Notes under the pieces: generated by a model
Told to the model about the DNA's origin: nothing
What the model saw: the letters and a program-made list of their open reading frames with translations, nothing else
The model's database searches: none
In this document: piece by piece, positions 11,078 to 23,025 of the stretch
How positions within the stretch are numbered: the first letter of the stretch is position 1
Layout of the letters: each line of letters begins with the position of its first letter
Made by a program: the position numbers and the translations under genes
From: Phaeosaccion multiseriatum
Lineage: Eukaryota; Ochrophyta, other classes
Length of the DNA stretch: 64,000 nucleotides
Direction of reading: 5' to 3'
Assembly (NCBI GenBank): GCA_965112735.1
Contig: OZ218950.1
Span: forward strand, 7,340,488-7,404,487

Positions 11078-14000
11078 ATGTCGTCCGCGGTGTCTCGCGT
11101 GACCAATGCCACCAAGTCGGCGCTCAACTGGGTGCAGGACATCGAGCAATCCGAGATGCGGGGCCTGCACAACTTCATCCTCGACATTCGGAACTGCAAT
11201 AATAGGTCTGTGACAACAAGGGGTTTTCTCCCGGGCTCCCGGTGGGAGGGGGGGCGAATCATCTACCGCAGGCACACGATTATAACTGTCTGCTGAACAT
11301 CGCCCTTCGCTTCAGTTCTCATCTCCTTCTCGGCGTCCCTCTCCTCCCTCTCTCTCTCTCTCTCTCCCTCTCCCCCTCTCTCTCGCTCCTCTCTTCGCTC
11401 TCTGTCCATCTCCCTCTGTGTGTGTGTCCCTCTCTCTCTGTCTGTATCCCTTTCTCTGTCTCTCTCTATCTCCTCGCGTCGTAGGGAGCAAGAACAGGCT
11501 CGAGTGGATAAGGAGATGGCCAACATCCGAGCCAAGTTCACCAACACCCCCTCCCTCAACAGCTACAGCAAGAAGAAGTAAGTGAGCCTACACGTCCATT
11601 CCCTCCACAGCTGCGCTGCAAAGAAGAAGGAGAACTGTGGCCCATTGGGCCATTGCTTCAGGCGTGTCATCAGGCAGAGGGAGTGCGGCATCGTGGAATG
11701 GAATGTGGCACCTTGGAATGTGGCGGCACCCTTTAGTGGCTGAGGTCACCGCTTCAGAATATGTTCGTTGGGCTGTACCGGAAGGCAAACATGCTGGCGA
11801 CAGACGGAGGGGCGAGGGGACATGCGCACGGTCTTCCACTCCTCCACCCCACTCCGTTCCGCCTCCACCAGCAGTGGGCGGGAGAGAGAGAGGGAGAGAG
11901 AGAGAGAGAGGGAGCGAGCGAGCGAGCGAGAGAGAGAGAGAGAGAGAGCTAGAGCGAGAGAGAGAGAGCCAGAGCGAGAGAGAGAGAGAGAGAGAGAGAG
12001 CTAGAGAGAGCGAAAGAGAGAGAGCGCCATGGAGGCATATGGGCAGAGGGGTAGCGTTGGCCGAAGCGAAGCGCTGTGTACCTTTGTCGCTGCTCCCCTT
12101 ATGGGGCCCTTCTGGGGGGGTACTCAACTATTGACACCTCACACCTCACACCCACGCCGACATCGTGCCGTTCCTCGGTGTGACGCTTCTTCTCCCATGG
12201 CTCTTCTCCACCCCCTCAGGTACGTGTGGAAGCTTATCTACATGTTCATGCTCGGCTACGAAGTCGACTTCGGCCACATGGTGATGATCTCCCTCATCTC
12301 CAGCGCCAAGTTCAGCGAGAAGAACGTGGGCTACACAGCGGTGTCCTTGCTCGTGCGGCCTGGCGACGAAATGATGACGTTGGTCATCAACACCATGCGC
12401 AACGACCTCACCAGCCACAGGTAGGGTATAGGGTATAGAGTACGGGAATGGGAATGGGGCATGGGGTATGGGGTGTGGGATAGAGCTGCCAAAGGCGAAG
12501 GAAGCGCTTGTCAACGGCCCCCTCCTCATGTCCATGGACTGCCTTCTCCCTCCCCCTCCCAGCAACCCCTCTCAGACGCTCGCTCTGTCCTCCATGGCCA
12601 ATCTTGGGGGGGTGGACCTCGCCACCGCGCTCATGCCAGGTAAGGGTAAGGGCGGGAGTGGGTGTATGGGTGCGTGTGTGGGTGGGCCGGAGCGTCTGAC
12701 GCAGAGAGACTCTGAAGAGCGGCTCTGTTGAAGAGAGCCCTGATCTGATCTGAAACGCTTTTGCCCCCCCGTGTCACGCTCTCTTCCTTGACGCAACAGA
12801 CGTGCAGCGGCTTCTCTTCTCCTCCACCACGGACCCCTACGTGCGCAAGAAGGCGGCGCTGTGCGTGCTACGCTTCTTCAGGGACGCACCCGACCTCATC
12901 GACCACAACGAGTGGAGCGACAGAATGGCCTCGCTGCTCGAGGACAAGGTAAGGTATATGGGGGGTGTATGGGAGGTGTATGGGCAGGTATATGGGAGGT
13001 GTATGGGCAGGTATATGGGAGGTGTATGGGCAGGTATATGGGAGGTGTATGGGCAGGTATATGGGAGGTGTATGGGCAGGTATATGGGAGGTGTATGGGC
13101 AGGTATATGGGGGGTGTATGGGCAGGTATATGGGAGGAGTATGGGCAGGTATATGGGAGGTGTATGGGCAGGTATATGGGAGGTGTATGGGCAGGTATAT
13201 GGGGGGTGTATGGGCAGGGCCGGCGGCAGGGGGCGCGGAGGAGGGGAGAGAGGGAGGGAAGGAGGGAGAGAGAGGGGGAGAGGGGCGAATGGAGCTGTGG
13301 GCTGCAGGGGGGGGGGGGGGCGGCAAAGACAGAGGCTCCCAACGCCCCCACCGCCCCCCTTCCCTCCTTCCCTCCTTCCCTCCTTGGCTCTTTTATTGAC
13401 TGTCCTCCCCCTCATGTGCGTCTATTCCATCTATTCGGTGTCTCACTTTCACCCCCCCATCCACTGCCACCACCCCCCCGCAGCACCTCGGCGTGGTGAC
13501 GTCAGTGATGGCGCTGCTGCTCTCAGTGGCTGGCAGGGAGTCCCCCCCCTACCTGCTGCTCGTGCCCTATGTGATCCACCTCCTCACGCGCCTCGTTGTG
13601 CACCGCACCACCCCGGCCTCTTACAAGTACTACGGCACAGCAAGCCCCTGGCTGCAGGTAAGTCAACAAAGGGAGGGTGGTGGAGGGGCAGTCAGTCAGG
13701 GCACTTGCAGAGGAGGGCTGAGGGGGTAAGCATGCTCTCCATGGGGGGGTCTCCAGGGGGGGTCTCCAGGGGGGGGTCTCCAGGGGGGCTCTCCAGGGGG
13801 CTCTCCAGGGCTGAAGCAGAGAGACCGCACAGCCTCTCATGTGCGTCGCCACTCTCTTTCTCTCTTTCTCTCTTTCTCTCTTCTCTCTCTTCTCTCTCTC
13901 CCCTCTCCCTCGTCGCCGCTCTCTTCTCTCTCTCCTCTCTCTCCTCTCTCTGTCCCTCTTCCTCCCCCCCCTCTCTCTGTATGACCAACAGGTGAAGCTG

Positions 14001-14252
14001 CTGTCCTTCTTGCAGCTGTACCCGTGCCCTCCCGACGCCACGCAGCAGGAGAACCTCAACAAGGTCAGGAGGGAGGGTAGGGGGGGGCTCACGCATACAT
14101 GCGCGCAAATACACACATACACACACAGAGAGACGCACACGCAGAGAGAGATGTTGAGCAGAGTTCCCCACCGACCGATGGAGCGCAGCGCAATAGAGAA
14201 GAGGTCAGGTCAGTCAGTCAGTCAGGCTGTTCGAGTCTCATGTCATGCGGTT

Positions 14253-14288
<36 letters not shown>

Positions 14289-17202
14289 CGTGCGTGTCCC
14301 CCGCTCCTCTCAGGCGCTGGACACTATCCTGGACCGCACTGAGATGAGCTCAGTAGTGAGCAAGCTTCACGCCGACCACTCCATCCTCTTCGAAGCCATC
14401 AATCTCATCGTGCATTACGGGCAGGGGGGAGGACAGAATGGACAGGATGGCAGCCTAGGGCAGGGCCTGCGTGCCAAGGCCTTTGAGAAGCTCGGCACGT
14501 TCATAGGGGCTGACGAGGGGGCAGCCGTTAAGGTAGGTGGAGGCATATGGGGGGGGGGGATGAGTGCGTGTGTGTGCTTGTATGCATGTGTGTGAGTGTG
14601 TGAGTGTGTGTATATACGCACTTATGTAAGCATGTGTGCGTCCCCTTGGTGCGTGCCCTTGGGTTGTCTCCTCCCTGCAAAGTGTCGAAAGAGCAAAGCA
14701 AACGAGTGCTCCTCTGAAACTGACTGACCACTGCATACCCTCTCAGGAGCCCAACATCAGATACCTGGGGCTGGAGACCATGTCCCGCCTGGCCCGGCTT
14801 GAGGGCGGACACACCATCAAACAGCACCAGGCCACTGTGACCAAGAGCCTCCGAGACGCCGATGTGAGCGTGTGCAGAAGGGCGTTGGATGTCCTCTTCG
14901 TCATGTGTGACGGAGAGAATGCAGTAGGTGAGTGAGTGAGTGAGTGAGTGAGTGAGTGAGTGAGTGGGTTGAGGGAGGCAGTGAGTGAGTGAGTGAATGA
15001 GTGCGTGAGGAGAAGAGGGAGTGAGTAAGTGAGTGAATGGGTGAATCCGGCAGGATCTCTGTCTATCTATCTATCTATCTATCTATCAATCTATCTATCT
15101 ATCCATCTATCAATCTATCTATCAATCTATCTATCCATCCATCTATCCATCCATCTATCTTCTTTATATATATCTTATCTATCAGTCTATCTGTCGGTCT
15201 GTCTGTCCACGGGCGTAGGCCAAAGGGGGCACAGCGGTGGGGCGAGTTCCTACCCATCTCAAAGGGAAATGACTCTGACTCGCTTCTCATGGTGTGCATC
15301 CATCTATCCATCCATCCAACTGTGAGTCAGGCATCGTGGAGAACCTCTTGGAGCACTTGGTGGTGTGCGACGAGAGCGTCAGGGAAGAGATGGTGCAGAA
15401 GATTGCCATCCTCGCAGAGAGGTACCAGGGGCAGGGGGAGCAGGGGGAGCAGGGGGGCGGGGGGGACTTGCGCTGGTACGTGGACAAGATGTTGAATATG
15501 ATCTCCATCGCAGGGAGCGATGTGTCGCACGACGTGTGGCATCGCATCATTCAAATCGTCACCAACCACAAGGAGCTGCAGGCATACGCCGCAGAGGTGC
15601 GTGGGGGGCATGGAAGGGCATGGGAGAGCATGGAAGGGCATGGAAGGGCATGGAAGGGGTCGTGCTTGGGACTGACTCTTTTCTCTCTCGCTCCTCTCGC
15701 TCCCGCCCTCTCTATATATCCCTCTCTCTCTCTCCCGCCCTCTCTATATATCCCTCTCTCGCTCCCGCCCTCTCTATATATCCCTCTCTCTCGCTCGCTC
15801 GTCTCTCTGCCGGCGCCCCCCTGCTTGCTCCATGTGTGTGCGTGTGTGCAACAAACAGCGCCTGTACACCGCTCTGCAGGGGGCAGGAGTGCACGAGACC
15901 GCCGTTTCCGTCGGCGGTGAGTCCTTTGAGTCCTTGTCAATCATGGACGCGTTGATGCAGTCGAGCCGTTCGTCAGCCCTGTGAAGGAGCGAAACTCAGG
16001 CTCTGCTTGTGCTAAGGTGTCGTGTTTCCGCTCCCTCGTGCCTCTGTCCTCGGCCATCCATCCCCTGCCACCCCCGCTCAGGGTACATCCTGGGTGAGTT
16101 CGGCTACACCATTGCAGAGCAAATCAGCGGCCAGCAACAGTTCGACGTTCTGCACTCGCACTTCTACTCGGTGAGTGGCCTTATCTTGCCAAGGTGCACA
16201 TGTTGCACAAACATGGAGATGTAGAGCGTCGCCCTGAGTGAGTCCAGCACCGCTCGTGGCTGACTCCTCGTCTACTCCTCTCCTCTCCTCTGCTCCTCTC
16301 CTCCCGCCACCCTCCTGCAGGTCTCAAATGCGACGAAGGCGCTGCTGCTGTCCACGTACATTAAGCTCTCCAACTTCTATCCCGAGGTGAGGGCACATCG
16401 AAAAGAAAGTCCGACTGGAGAAGCCTACTGTGCTATGCTGTATGCCCAACTGCTGTACCTCTTCCTCTTGCTGTATGCCCAACTGCTGTACCTCTTCCTC
16501 TTGTTCTATGCCCAACTGCTGTACCTCTTCCTCTTGCTGTATGCCCAACTGCTGTACCTCTTCCTCTTGCTGTATGCCCAACTGCTGTACCTCTTCCTCT
16601 TGCTGTATGTCCAACTGCTGTACCTCTGCCTCTCTCTCAGTGCGTCAGCGCGGCCCTGTCTGTGTTCTCGAAGTTCTCCACTGACCACGACTTGGAGCTG
16701 CAGCAGAGGGCGTGCGAGTACATGCAGGTTGGTTAGCAAAGCATGCCGAACCCGCACATCACCATACATCGCTCAGCACCAAGTCGGATATCCGGACCGG
16801 CCGACCCCCCCTCTCAGACGGCTGGAGTCTTTTGAGTCGATGTCATCTGTAGTACGCCTCTAACATGCCCCTCTCTCCTCAGCTCCTCAGCTGCCTTTCC
16901 TGGCCTCTCACCTGCCCCCCATATGCCTCTAACATGCCCCTTTCTTCTCAGCTACCCCTGCTGGATTCTAATGTGCTTCTAACATGCCCCTCACATGCCT
17001 CTAACATGCCCCTCTATCCTCAGCTGCCCCAGCTGGACTCTGGCGAGCTCATGGAGGAGGTGCTGAAGGAGATGCCCAAGTTCAACGAAGACAGAGAGTC
17101 CGGTGAGTCATCACAGTACCGTTCAGTACCGTTCAGCACCGTACAGCACAGTCCAAACCTCAGCGCGCTCTCTCTCTCTGCCTCTCTCTGCCTGTCTCTC
17201 TC

Positions 17203-17255
<53 letters not shown>

Positions 17256-19510
17256 GTCTCGCTCTGTCTCTCTCTGTCCTCTTTGTCTCTGTCTCTGTCC
17301 TCTCTGTCTCTCTTTTCTCTCTCTGTCCCTCTCTCTCGGTCCCTCTCTCTCGGTCTCTCTCTCGGTCTCTCTCTCGGTCTCTCTCTCTACCTCTTTCCTC
17401 CCTCCCTCTGCCCTCTCTGCCTCTCTCTCTCTCTTCATGGGGATCTCACACCATCTCTCTTTCCTTGCCCCTGCTCTGCTCTGGTCTATGCTATGCTGTG
17501 CCCATACGCCTCTGCTGCATCACCAACTGCTGCATCACCAACCTGTGATGACAGGCCCCGAGGCGGCTCTGAGGCGCAAATTGGAAGAGGCCGAGAAGGG
17601 GGCAGGGGCGGTGGCGGAGGGGGACAACAGAGGGGGAGAGCAGGGGGGGGGCGATGCGGGCAGCGACACAAGTGAGAGTGATGGCTCCGATGAAGGAGAC
17701 GGGGAGAGGGGCAGCGGCAGCGGCCAGTACAGCAACGGACAGCAGGTGCGTACATACGTGCGTACATACGTTTGTTACGTAAGCTTAGTGCTGGGGAGCG
17801 GCCCTGCTGCCCCCCCCCCCAAGGGCCGAGGGAAGGCCAAGTGCCAAGCTTTGAGTGCTTACCCCCCTCCCCTTTGAGCGCTTGCCTCCCGCCAACCCGT
17901 TTGTTCATGTGATTGTTTCTCGTCCTCCCTGCGCAGCTCACGAGCAACGACTTGCTCGGTGTGGAGGACGACTACAGCAGCAGTCATATGGGCAGCAGTC
18001 ATATGGGCGAGCCCTTGCCCCCCACTCCGCCTCAACCACAGACGGGCAGCTACTTGGGGGGGGGGTTACCCAACATGGGGGCCATGGCGTCAGTGTCGGG
18101 CTATAGCAATGGCAACGGGGGAGCGCTGCTGGACCAAGGCAATGAGGGGGGAGGGGGGGGCGGAGAGGGCGAAACCGTCGGTGAGTCATCAGAGGAGAGA
18201 AAAGAGTGTGCAGGCTGCCACCATCCACTGCCATCCACTGCGATCCGCTGCCATCCACTAACTGTGCGCGCCCCATCCGTCGGTGTGTGTGTGTGTCCAT
18301 CCGCTGCCATCCATCCTCCTTGTCCAACGAACAGGTGTGCCCGTGAGCATGGTGCCTCAGCTGAAGCGCTGGTTCAACACAGCGAGTGTGAGCGGCAAGG
18401 GGCTGCTGTTCGAGGACGCCTCCTACCGCCTCGGCGTGGTGCACGACTTCATCGGCTCGCAGGGGAGAATCATGCTGTACCACTTGAACAAGACCGACAA
18501 GCCGCTAGACGCTCTCAAGGTGGGGAGGGGGTAGCCTGAAGCTTGCCCCCACAGCTCAGCTCCACCCGCTCACATACTTTTATCCTTTCGTGGACTCCTT
18601 TCCCCTCCCCTCCCCTCCCCCCCTCAGGTGGCCATGCCCCCTGTCGAGTACCTCCGCAGCCAATTCAAGGAGCCGCAGCCCTCCTCCGTCCCCGCCGGGG
18701 GCCAAGCGGTGCAGGAGCTGCGTGTGGAATGCCTCAAGCCCTTCAAGGGTGCCCCGGAGCTTACGGTGTCCTTCGAGTCAGGACAGAGCCACGCATACAA
18801 CCTCCGCCTCCCCATCGTTGCCTCCTCCTTCATGCAGGTGCGTGTGTGTGCATGCGTGTGCATGCGTGTGTGCGTGTGTGTGTGTGCGTGCGTATGCATG
18901 CGTGTGTGCGTGCGTGTGTGTGCGTGCTGTGCGTGCGTGTGCGTGCGTATGTGCGTGCATGTGTGCGTGCGTGTGTTAGTGTGTAGGACCTGACACCTGG
19001 TCCCGACCCGCCATCCACTGCCATTCCCCAGGCGATGCCTCTCTCCTCTGCGGACTTCTTCTCCCGCTGGGATGGGCTGCAGCACACAGAGCAGCAGGAC
19101 GCGCTGAGCACGGAGGGGATGGCAGCGGATGGGGACCTCTCCCTCCTGACTCAGCGCGTGGGCTCCCTGCTGGGGTCGGGTATGCACATGGGCCTGGTGG
19201 AGACATCCCCCTCTGACGGGTCTGACAACACGGCAAGGGCCACGGCCTCCTTCTGCACAGGGTCGGTGAGTGGCCATGACAATTCTCTGTCCTTTATCCT
19301 CTGCCCTGTCTGACTGTCGCATTTCCCCCCCCCCTGCCCCTCTGACTGCAGGTGGGCCCCTCGGGTCAGAAGATCAGCGTGGGCACCATGGTGTGTGTGT
19401 GGGTGGAGGCGCAGCAGCTGCGCGTGTGTGTGCGCGCCACTCACCCCCAAGTGTCAGAGGCGCTGCTCATGATTCTGAGGGTGCAGCTCAGAGCACTGCT
19501 CGACGGCTGA
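11078..19510 (+). CDS. AP2A: AP-2 complex subunit alpha (alpha-adaptin)
   Basis: Twenty-one exons: 11078-11205, 11485-11577, 12220-12420, 12563-12639, 12800-12948, 13484-13657, 13992-14063, 14314-14532, 14747-14927, 15331-15596, 15859-15916, 16082-16170, 16321-16386, 16641-16727, 17024-17102, 17555-17745, 17937-18180, 18335-18519, 18628-18837, 19032-19265 and 19352-19510. Phases all join, giving 1053 residues. The N-terminal adaptin trunk is clear: MRGLHNFILDIRNC, SLNSYSKKKYVWKL, LGYEVDFGHM, HLGVVTSVMALL, YYGTASPWLQVKLL, FEAINLIVHY, NIRYLGLETM, and GGYILGEFGY. A Ser/Gly/Glu-rich hinge precedes the ear with a platform subdomain ending near RVQLRALLDG. It is a subunit of the clathrin adaptor at the plasma membrane, binding PIP2, cargo and accessory factors. 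Introns hold many tandem repeats. Confidence 0.93.
11880..12025. repeat. (GA)n-rich intronic tract in AP-2 alpha
   Basis: GA dinucleotides interrupted by GAGC and CTAG units, in AP-2 alpha intron 2. Confidence 0.85.
12950..13217. repeat. 23-bp minisatellite in AP-2 alpha intron 5
   Basis: About eleven copies of a 23-bp unit built from GGTATATGGGAGGTGTATGGGCA-like sequence (shown in parts: GGTATATGGGAGG, TGTATGGGCA), starting directly at the splice donor of exon 5. The first unit overlaps the donor GTAAGGTATATG. Confidence 0.9.
13740..13808. repeat. GGGGTCTCCA tandem repeat in AP-2 alpha intron 6
   Basis: Six short tandem units of GGGGGTCTCCAG / GGGGCTCTCCAG followed by a long CT-rich tract that leads into the acceptor of exon 7. 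Confidence 0.8.
15058..15202. repeat. (ATCT)n intronic microsatellite
   Basis: ATCT / ATCA / ATCC tetranucleotide run in AP-2 alpha intron 9, preceded at 14928-15030 by a TGAG tetranucleotide run that begins at the splice donor itself. Confidence 0.9.
16432..16640. repeat. 33-bp tandem repeat forming an acceptor tract
   Basis: Six copies of a 33-bp unit (CTGCTGTACCTCTTCCTCTT then GCTGTATGCCCAA) fill AP-2 alpha intron 13. The last copy runs straight into the functional CTCTCTCAG acceptor of exon 14. Confidence 0.9.
17196..17256. repeat. (TCTG)n intronic microsatellite
   Basis: Tetranucleotide TCTG run within a longer CT-rich tract in AP-2 alpha intron 15. Confidence 0.85.
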
Positions 19511-20225
19511 GTGGACTGAGTGGACATGGCACAAGCGGCTGAGTGAGCACGGCTGAGTGAGCACGGCTGAGTGAGCACGGCTGAGTGAGCACGGCTGAGT
19601 GAGCACGGCTGAGTGAGCACGGCTGAGCACGGGGGAGTGGGTCGGCAGAGGGGCGACTAAACACACGGCCGAGGGGATGGAGGGTTAGGGCCACACACTG
19701 CCGAGGGGATGGAGGGAGGGCCACACACTGCCGTTACGCTGGGGCAGTGCTCTGCGGGTGTTGATGATACGCATGCCCTCTCCCGTACCCCAATCAGCTG
19801 CCCAAGTTGCCTAAGCAGCAGGAGGCGCGTTAGGAGAGAGGAAGAGAGCCAAGCCCCTGGCACAAGCAAGCAACAAGGCTTTGCTCGACTTTCTCTCTTG
19901 CTTTGCTGTCTTCGACCCCGTCTTTTATTCTTTAGAGACTAAAGACGACCAAAGCAAAGGCCGAGGCCGATCCACACCTCCACACCGACGCGGTGCAGAG
20001 ATGAGAGACACACACACACATAGTTCAGATGTATTGCAGCAAGTACGTGGAGGAAGTGCGCGCGTGCATGCCGCCGTGTGAGCTTGCGCAGCGACGCCGC
20101 AGCTTCGAGCCTCCCCTTTGTACTTTGTACCCCCCCCTTGGTGCCTGGGTAGGTGCTTCCCACCCATAACCTTACATAATACATGAAAAGACGCCGGCGC
20201 ACCCCGCCCCCCACTGTTTCTTTTG
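19511..20225. other. Convergent gap with 14-bp tandem repeat
   Basis: Lies between the stops of AP-2 alpha and the alpha-2-macroglobulin gene. At about 19540-19627 a 14-bp unit (GGCTGAGTGAGCAC) is repeated some six times, and at 19668-19732 a block containing GCCGAGGGGATGGAGGG and GGCCACACACTGCCG is duplicated. No gene is supported. Confidence 0.6.
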
Positions 20226-22982
20226 TCACTCCTTGTTCGTGGCTTGTGGAGCAATAGCGATGGCCATCCCCTCCACCCAGTGCTTGTCGTCCCCGTTGTA
20301 GTACTCGTAGGCGCGAGAGCTGCTGCCTCGAAACAGCCCGGGAGACGCCGCCAGACAGTCGAAGGAAATCTGCGTAGAGGAAGGTAAGGGCCAAAGGAAG
20401 GAGGCAAGGCAAGAACGGGAGAAAGTCTGTGCTCAGTGCTCAGTCGAAGGAAGGAGCGGGGAGTGGTGCGATGCATTGCTCTCTCGGGCCTCTCTCCATG
20501 CCGCTGGACCAAGACACCCACAAACACACCCGACCCTGGCCTCGCTGCTGCTCTCACCCCCCCCCCCCTCTCACCCACCTGAATGGTCTGTGCTGGCTCC
20601 AGCCCGTCCCAATACAGCGTCACGACATTTCCCTCCCTGACCTCGAAGGCGGCCACTTGTCCTGCCCTCCTGAGCTCAGAGAGCCGGCCCAAGCGTGGCT
20701 CCAGACCAAAGGGGAGCCCAATCTCGGCCACCACCATGCCCGTCCGGCGGGAGGGGGAAGCGTTGTGTATCGCTGCTACAACGTCCACGGCCTCTCCCAC
20801 AGCGCTGCGGGCGAAGGTCTCTGTGCCAACCGTGATTCCCCCCTCGGAGGCTTCCTCCTTCTCCTTAGAGGCGTCGCTGCCAGCTGTGAGCAGGTGTGTG
20901 CGTAAGTGGACAGGGGCAGCTCCGGTGGAGGGCGGCAGCAACACACGCCACGAGAGTGCAAGGGACCAAGGCAGTTTCGCCTCTCCCCCAGAAGAAGAAG
21001 AGGAAGAGGTCTGACGTCTGGCCTCACCCTCGCCCCCCTCCCCCTCCTCCTTGCCCTCCTTCAGCGGGTGGTGGTACAGGCGGAGCGTGTAGGGCATACC
21101 CGGCAGCAGCTGCGGGAGGAGGCCCTCTGTGGGTAGAGGCAAGGGCCTTCCCGCCCTCTCAGCGAGAGTGGCCTTGTCGAGGCGAGTAGAGCTTGATGCC
21201 AAGGTGCCTGTGGCTGCTGCGTCGAGGCTGAGTTCAATCAAAGAAGGGTGGACGTTGCTCGATCTGCGGCGACAAGGCGCGAAGGAGAAGAGGAAGGGAG
21301 CGTAATGAGAGAGAGAGACAGAGACAGAAGCAGCGAGAGAAGAGAGAAGGAGACAAACACAGTATCTGACAGTATCAGTGCCCCCCTCTGAGTGCCCCCC
21401 TCTCAGTGGACTTGGCCCAATGAGCCTCACCTCCTGTCCTCGTAGGCGAGAATGGCCTTGAGGGCGAGCACCGTGCCTTGCGTGCTGCCGAACACTCCAC
21501 CGCTACACTTGCCGGCGAGCCATCGCACCCCCTTCTCTGTGGCCTCTACCCACTCGCCCTCCCCCTCCCCCTCGCCCGTCTCCTCCTCCTCCTCGTCCTC
21601 CTCGTCCGTGAGCCAGGCGAGCAGTGCGATGGCCGTGGTCTCAATCACGAGCGGAGTGTTGCGAGAGCTCGTGATGGACGTCTCGGCGCCTGTGAAGAAA
21701 GGATGGGAGGGGAGAGGTGAGAAGAGGGGAGGGGAGAGAGGGGCGAAAGAACAAGACAAAGGAAGAGAAAACGGGTAGAGAGTAGCGAGCGAGGGGGGGG
21801 AGAAGCGGTGGCAAAACATGCCGAGCACACGTTAAGTAAGCAAGGATACGTCCACTGGGGTATGTCCACTTGGGAATGCCCAAGAAAGCTTGAAAGCTTC
21901 CCCCCCACCCCCGACCGTCGTACCTCCCACGGCCCCGTCCTCTGCCTGCAGGCCCTTGAGTCTCCTTGCGAGTGTGCGTCCCTCCTCCCTCCTCCCATCC
22001 GCGAACATGGTGGCCGCTGCAAGGCCGAGCTCGTACGGGTCCTTGAATGAGAGGGCGTTGACACGCGCCCACAGAGCGTCGATCTCTCGGTCCATCTCTC
22101 CGCCCCCCCCCAGCCCCGCGGACACGAGCGAGTAAATGATGTAGGCATCTGTGAGTCCTGCGGGGGCGTATCCGAACCCGTCAAGCGCCGCCTTGTCCTG
22201 CTTGAAGCCGCCCTCCCCGTCCCTGCGGCCAAGGATCCACTTCTTTGTGCGTTGCACCACCTCGTCCATACCATCCACCACCTGTCCCTGCAACGGGGGT
22301 AGGTACGGGGAAACGAAGGGTTTGGGTTAGGCTCCCTTGTCAGAGGCGAGATGGGGGACAGCACTCAAGTCATCATCCATCCGCTACCACTCTTGACGGC
22401 GCAGACAAGACAAACATTACTGCCTCCCCCTCCTCTCCCTCCTCAACGTACCAGGACGGGTACCATGTCAATGAACTGAAGCAAACCGTACGCAGTCAGT
22501 GCCTCGTGGGCGGGCGCCCTCCCAAACCACTCGAAGCCGCCCCCCTCGCTCTCGAAGGCGAGCAGCTTCTTGTACCCCGACTGGAGGTGAGCGAGTGCCC
22601 TCTCCCTGAGGCCTTTGTTGCTCTCGCTCTGGTGCTTGTCGAGGTAGCGCAGCGCTATGACCATGGGGTAAGTTGTGGCGGAGGTCTGCGAAGGGTTGGG
22701 GATAGTGCATCATAGGGTTGGGGTTAGTGACATAAAGGGAGATGCCTGCCACACAAGGGCTTGCAGTCAACGGTGTATACACAAGAACATGTACGCGAGG
22801 ATTCAGTCCCACACGCCCAGGGCGCATTTCATCCAAAACAACTCATACGGCACGACGCACTGAAGTCACAGATGGCAGCGACACATGAGCGACACACACA
22901 CACACATACACACACACATACACACACAGACACACACACACGCACACACAGACACACACTCACACACACACACATACACACA

Positions 22983-23025
<43 letters not shown>

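Noticed and set aside
12802-13995. 397-codon plus-strand frame
   Set aside because: Starts in AP-2 alpha exon 5 and then reads through the intronic 23-bp minisatellite, whose period leaves frames open. The splice donor at 12949 and the next exon at 13484 fit the adaptin family.
18838-18985. Cys-Val-rich open frame after AP-2 alpha exon 19
   Set aside because: Read-through of a TG/CGTG microsatellite intron; exon 20 continues the appendage domain at 19032.
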